Source: Desulfobacula sp.
GTDB lineage: Bacteria > Desulfobacterota > Desulfobacteria > Desulfobacterales > Desulfobacteraceae
Direction: 5' to 3'
Assembly (NCBI GenBank): GCA_029940245.1
Contig: JAOZRF010000063.1
Span: 2,467-10,540, forward strand
Length of the DNA: 8,074 bases
Both the position numbers and the translations under genes were made by a program. The notes under the pieces are model-generated. The model was not told where the DNA came from and did no database searches. It worked only from the letters and a program-made list of their open reading frames with translations. This document shows positions 6,086-8,074 of the stretch, in pieces (the stretch's first letter is position 1; every line of letters starts with the position of its first letter).

Positions 6086-6592
6086 ATGAATTTTGATTCA
6101 ATCATACCGCTTCTTTTTGTCATTGCCTTTTTTGTATTGCCTTCGCTTTTAAAGCATGTCCTTGCCGGAAAGGAAAAGACAGGTGCACCCAAAGTCATTA
6201 AAAAAAATCCCTCCATATTTGATCGGATAGGTGAGCGGATTCAAAAATTTGTCAAGGATCTTGAAGAACAGGCCCGGCAGCAGAGACAGGGAACCACGGA
6301 ACAGGATACGGGATGGGAAGCGTTGGCTGAAGATGAAGACACTGGTTCTGATTTTGAAATTAAAGAAGAAGATGCTGATTTCAGTGAACCTTCAATGATT
6401 GTACCCCCCAAAAGTATCCCTGAAAAAAAGGAATTGCCGGCAAAAGGAATTCCCGCCAGACAAAAAGAAAATTACCTTAAAGAAAGGAAAAGAAATTTGT
6501 CAGGTCCCTGCCGTTATAAATCCAATCCATTGCAAAATGCCATTGTCTGGTCTGAAATTTTATCCAAACCCATAGCATTAAGGGATAAATAG
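6086..6592 (+). CDS. Single-pass membrane protein of unknown function with acidic linker and conserved-looking C-terminal motif
   Basis: I do not recognise a named family for this 168-residue protein. It starts with one hydrophobic helix (about residues 5-26). A basic segment and a probable amphipathic helix follow (about 41-68, FDRIGERIQKFVKDLEEQ). Next comes a strongly acidic linker (about 72-101) and a Lys/Pro-rich stretch (about 108-140). It ends in a compact motif, NPLQNAIVWSEILSKPIALR (147-166). Similar tails of the form L-x-x-A-I-x-W-x-E-I-L-x-x-P-x-A-L-R occur, from memory, at the ends of other hypothetical deltaproteobacterial proteins. The architecture suggests a membrane-tethered protein presenting a short C-terminal docking peptide. 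AAGGA (6074-6078) supports the ATG. It lies downstream of a terminator after floA on the same strand, so read-through or its own promoter would express it. A link with the flotillin scaffold is inferred from position only. Confidence 0.75.
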   Translation: MNFDSIIPLLFVIAFFVLPSLLKHVLAGKEKTGAPKVIKKNPSIFDRIGERIQKFVKDLEEQARQQRQGTTEQDTGWEALAEDEDTGSDFEIKEEDADFSEPSMIVPPKSIPEKKELPAKGIPARQKENYLKERKRNLSGPCRYKSNPLQNAIVWSEILSKPIALRDK

Positions 6593-6623
6593 TGTCTGAA
6601 CTAAAACCTTGTTCAGACACTAT
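6589..6623. terminator. Convergent-gene hairpin (13-bp stem) shared by two gene ends
   Basis: ATAGTGTCTGAAC (6589-6601) and GTTCAGACACTAT (6611-6623) form a perfect 13-bp stem with a 9-nt loop. The left arm contains the TAG stop of the upstream plus-strand gene. The minus-strand O-methyltransferase gene ends 23 bp to the right, so the hairpin lies between convergent genes and could end both transcripts. Neither side has a strong U-tract, so Rho-independent termination may be inefficient; 3'-end stabilisation is the alternative. Confidence 0.62.
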
Positions 6624-6645
6624 ATTAAGCAAAAGCATTCTCTTT

Positions 6646-7650
6646 TTATGAGGTGATGCCGCTTAAAATACCGGATTGGGTCGGTCCCACAAAAGAAAGC
6701 CGTTGAATGTTTTTCACACCGTTTGATTTGAGCATGTCTGTCAATTGGCTTTCACTGTATGCCTGACCATTATTTGTTCCCAAATACATGTTTATGGAAA
6801 AAAGCGCGGGAAATAACGGGCCATCCATAGTGTCATTCAAAATAAATTCATGGATAAAAATTTTGCTTCCGGGCTTTAGTGCGGCAACAGCCTTTCCAAT
6901 AATCTGACTGCCCTGTTCCGGACCTTCACCGTGAAGGATATGGGATAGCCAGGCAGCATCAAACAAATTGGATTCAATAAATTCATCATCAATATAATTT
7001 CCAGGGATGAAATCGATCCGGTCTGAGACATTAAATTTTTTAATTGTTTTTTCAGCAAAGGGGCGGGTGGTTTCAAGGTCATAAACACTGGCTTTTAATT
7101 CAGGGTTTGCCAGACAAAAATGAATGGCAAATGTGCCGGGACCGCCGCCCAAATCAAGAAGCCGTTTACAATCTGACAGATCCAGTTCCTTTGACAGCCC
7201 GGGAGCTATGGCCATGCCCATGTTGAACATTCCCATTAAAAAGTTCTCCCGCCATTCTTCATTAGAAAAAGAAGACCTGCCCCTGGTCGCTTTCCCTTTA
7301 ATAATGGCTGTATCCATTTTATGCCATGACTCCATCAGATGATGGTGGTGCATGATCATAAATCCGAGATATTTCGGGGAATCTTTTGAAAGAAAGGTTA
7401 AGGCCGGGGGCGAATTGGAATAGGCTTCCTCTTTTTTTACAAGTAGCCCTAATGCACACAAGCTGTTTAAAAGCAGACAAAGTCCCCTTTTGTCCACTGT
7501 CAGGGTTTCATTTATTTCATCGCAGGATAAGGCGTTTGATCCGATAACGGTGAAAACATCAAGTTTTACACCAGTATGAAGTGTGCAGGTTTTCCAATAA
7601 TATCCTGACATTTCAAGAATACTTCCCGGGTTCCAGTTAAATGATTCCAT
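6646..7650 (-). CDS. SAM-dependent O-methyltransferase (dimerising COMT/hydroxyneurosporene type)
   Basis: This 334-residue protein has the two-domain layout of the O-methyltransferase 2 family. The N-terminal helical/winged dimerisation domain spans about residues 10-95, including LLLNSLCALGLL at 59-70. The Rossmann SAM-binding domain follows, with motif I L164-LDLGGGPG-172 and the acidic ribose-binding D191 in VYDLE. The DRIDFIPGNY strand is at 210-219, and a C-terminal HEFIL strand follows. H237 and H240 in the WLSHILHGEG segment sit where plant-type enzymes carry the catalytic base region. Members methylate phenolic or other hydroxyl groups; the substrate is unknown here. An unusual H101-H104 run occurs in the linker. 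AAAGGA (7656-7661, minus strand) supports the start. It follows the acylphosphatase gene by 28 nt and is probably co-transcribed. It has no evident link to the flotillin operon. Confidence 0.85.
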   Translation of the reverse strand: MESFNWNPGSILEMSGYYWKTCTLHTGVKLDVFTVIGSNALSCDEINETLTVDKRGLCLLLNSLCALGLLVKKEEAYSNSPPALTFLSKDSPKYLGFMIMHHHHLMESWHKMDTAIIKGKATRGRSSFSNEEWRENFLMGMFNMGMAIAPGLSKELDLSDCKRLLDLGGGPGTFAIHFCLANPELKASVYDLETTRPFAEKTIKKFNVSDRIDFIPGNYIDDEFIESNLFDAAWLSHILHGEGPEQGSQIIGKAVAALKPGSKIFIHEFILNDTMDGPLFPALFSINMYLGTNNGQAYSESQLTDMLKSNGVKNIQRLSFVGPTQSGILSGITS

Positions 7651-7678
7651 GTTGATTCCTTTTCGTTTAAATAAGGTG

Positions 7679-7960
7679 TTAATATTTGATCATGAATGTT
7701 TTAAAATTTGATAAGGTTTCAACCTCTTCCGCCAGGACATTTTCAACCCTTGCAGCCGCGGGTCCTTTATTGCACCACTCCACCATCTGGGTGACGGAGG
7801 GTCTATCTCCTTCAAATATGGCTTCTACTGAACCATTGGGCAGGTTTTTAACATATCCTTTGATGCCAAACTGATCGGCAGTGTTTTTTGTTTCAGCACG
7901 GTAAAAAACTCCCTGGACCCTACCATTGATGACAACCTTTATTTGAATTTTATTCACCAT
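7679..7960 (-). CDS. acyP: Acylphosphatase
   Basis: This 93-residue protein is of full family length. It has the signature loop G13-RVQGVFYR21 and the GYVKNLPNGSVEA strand-turn. R21 binds the substrate phosphate and N39 orients the attacking water. Acylphosphatases hydrolyse carboxyl-phosphate bonds, as in acetyl phosphate or 1,3-bisphosphoglycerate, in the cytoplasm. FY replaces the more common GF before the arginine, a tolerated variation. The ATG at 7960 is preceded by AAAGGGGG (7967-7974 on the minus strand) at 6-nt spacing, a strong ribosome binding site. It is followed by the O-methyltransferase gene after 28 nt. Confidence 0.93.
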   Translation of the reverse strand: MVNKIQIKVVINGRVQGVFYRAETKNTADQFGIKGYVKNLPNGSVEAIFEGDRPSVTQMVEWCNKGPAAARVENVLAEEVETLSNFKTFMIKY

Positions 7961-8013
7961 TGGAAACCCCCTTTATAGTTTGTTTTGCTTACCAGAAAAT
8001 TTAAAAATTAATT

Positions 8014-8074
8014 TTAATCTTCATCCAGCACTTTTCTTACAATTTTGGCTAAATCAATTTTGGAAAATGGTTTT
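8014..8074 (-). CDS. C-terminal end of a response-regulator receiver domain (truncated by window edge)
   Basis: On the minus strand, an open frame enters from the right edge and ends at TAA (8016-8014). It encodes KPFSKIDLAKIVRKVLDED. KPF followed by an amphipathic last helix is the standard end of a CheY-like receiver domain, and the lysine is the conserved residue that contacts the phosphoryl group. The protein ends right after this helix, so it is either a stand-alone receiver or, quite commonly, a hybrid histidine kinase with a C-terminal receiver. It reads toward acyP with a 53-nt gap and no clear terminator between. Confidence 0.72.
   Translation of the reverse strand, partial: KPFSKIDLAKIVRKVLDED

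Noticed and set aside
7044..7342. Plus-strand open frames opposite the O-methyltransferase
   Set aside because: They overlap the conserved methyltransferase motifs on the other strand and resemble no known protein.
7972..7977. TATAAA on the minus strand as the -10 of an acyP promoter
   Set aside because: There is no acceptable -35 at 16-18 bp, and the start would fall within the ribosome binding site, giving an almost leaderless message.
7991..8020. AAAATTAATTTT palindrome between the receiver-domain gene and acyP as a terminator
   Set aside because: A pure A-T palindrome without a loop is too weak to act as an intrinsic terminator.

Overview
The window looks like chromosomal DNA of an anaerobic, low-to-mid GC member of the Desulfobacterota, most like Desulfobacula-type aromatic-degrading sulfate reducers. 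This is inferred from protein resemblance: a truncated gene resembling the alpha subunit of phenylphosphate synthase (anaerobic phenol activation), a flotillin/NfeD cluster, and the general protein style. No rRNA or other phylogenetic marker is present, so the assignment is tentative.

Left part (1-1725): a truncated minus-strand gene for a PEP-utilizing, phenylphosphate-synthase-like protein is divergent from a plus-strand LysR-type regulator. The 274-bp gap between them holds an unusually legible control region. One inverted repeat (TTGACA-N7-TGTCAA) supplies a -35 hexamer to both divergent promoters. A perfect dyad of LysR type (TATAAG-N5-CTTATA, containing T-N11-A) is centred about 65 bp upstream of the predicted start of the divergent transcript. 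The simplest reading is a regulator that represses itself and activates the aromatic-activation gene.

Middle-left (1726-2988): a short gap carries a hairpin and a REP-like remnant. It is followed by a tightly coupled pair, a small calcineurin-type metallophosphoesterase and a YhbP/UPF0306-like split-barrel protein, separated by 3 nt.

Centre (2989-6592): a sigma70-like promoter precedes a membrane-organisation operon. Its genes are a long NfeD with a secreted ClpP-class serine protease domain, a short NfeD with a membrane part plus OB fold, and a FloA-type flotillin. An intrinsic terminator follows floA. Beyond it lies an unrecognised single-pass membrane protein with an acidic linker and a distinctive C-terminal motif, possibly a fourth component expressed by read-through. 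A 13-bp perfect hairpin that includes its stop codon closes this block.

Right part (6646-8074, all minus strand): reading 5' to 3' on the minus strand, the last 19 codons of a response-regulator receiver domain come first. They are followed by an acylphosphatase and then an O-methyltransferase of the dimerising type, the last two probably co-transcribed. The O-methyltransferase converges on the flotillin-linked gene at the shared hairpin. No tRNA, rRNA, CRISPR array or intact mobile element was seen.
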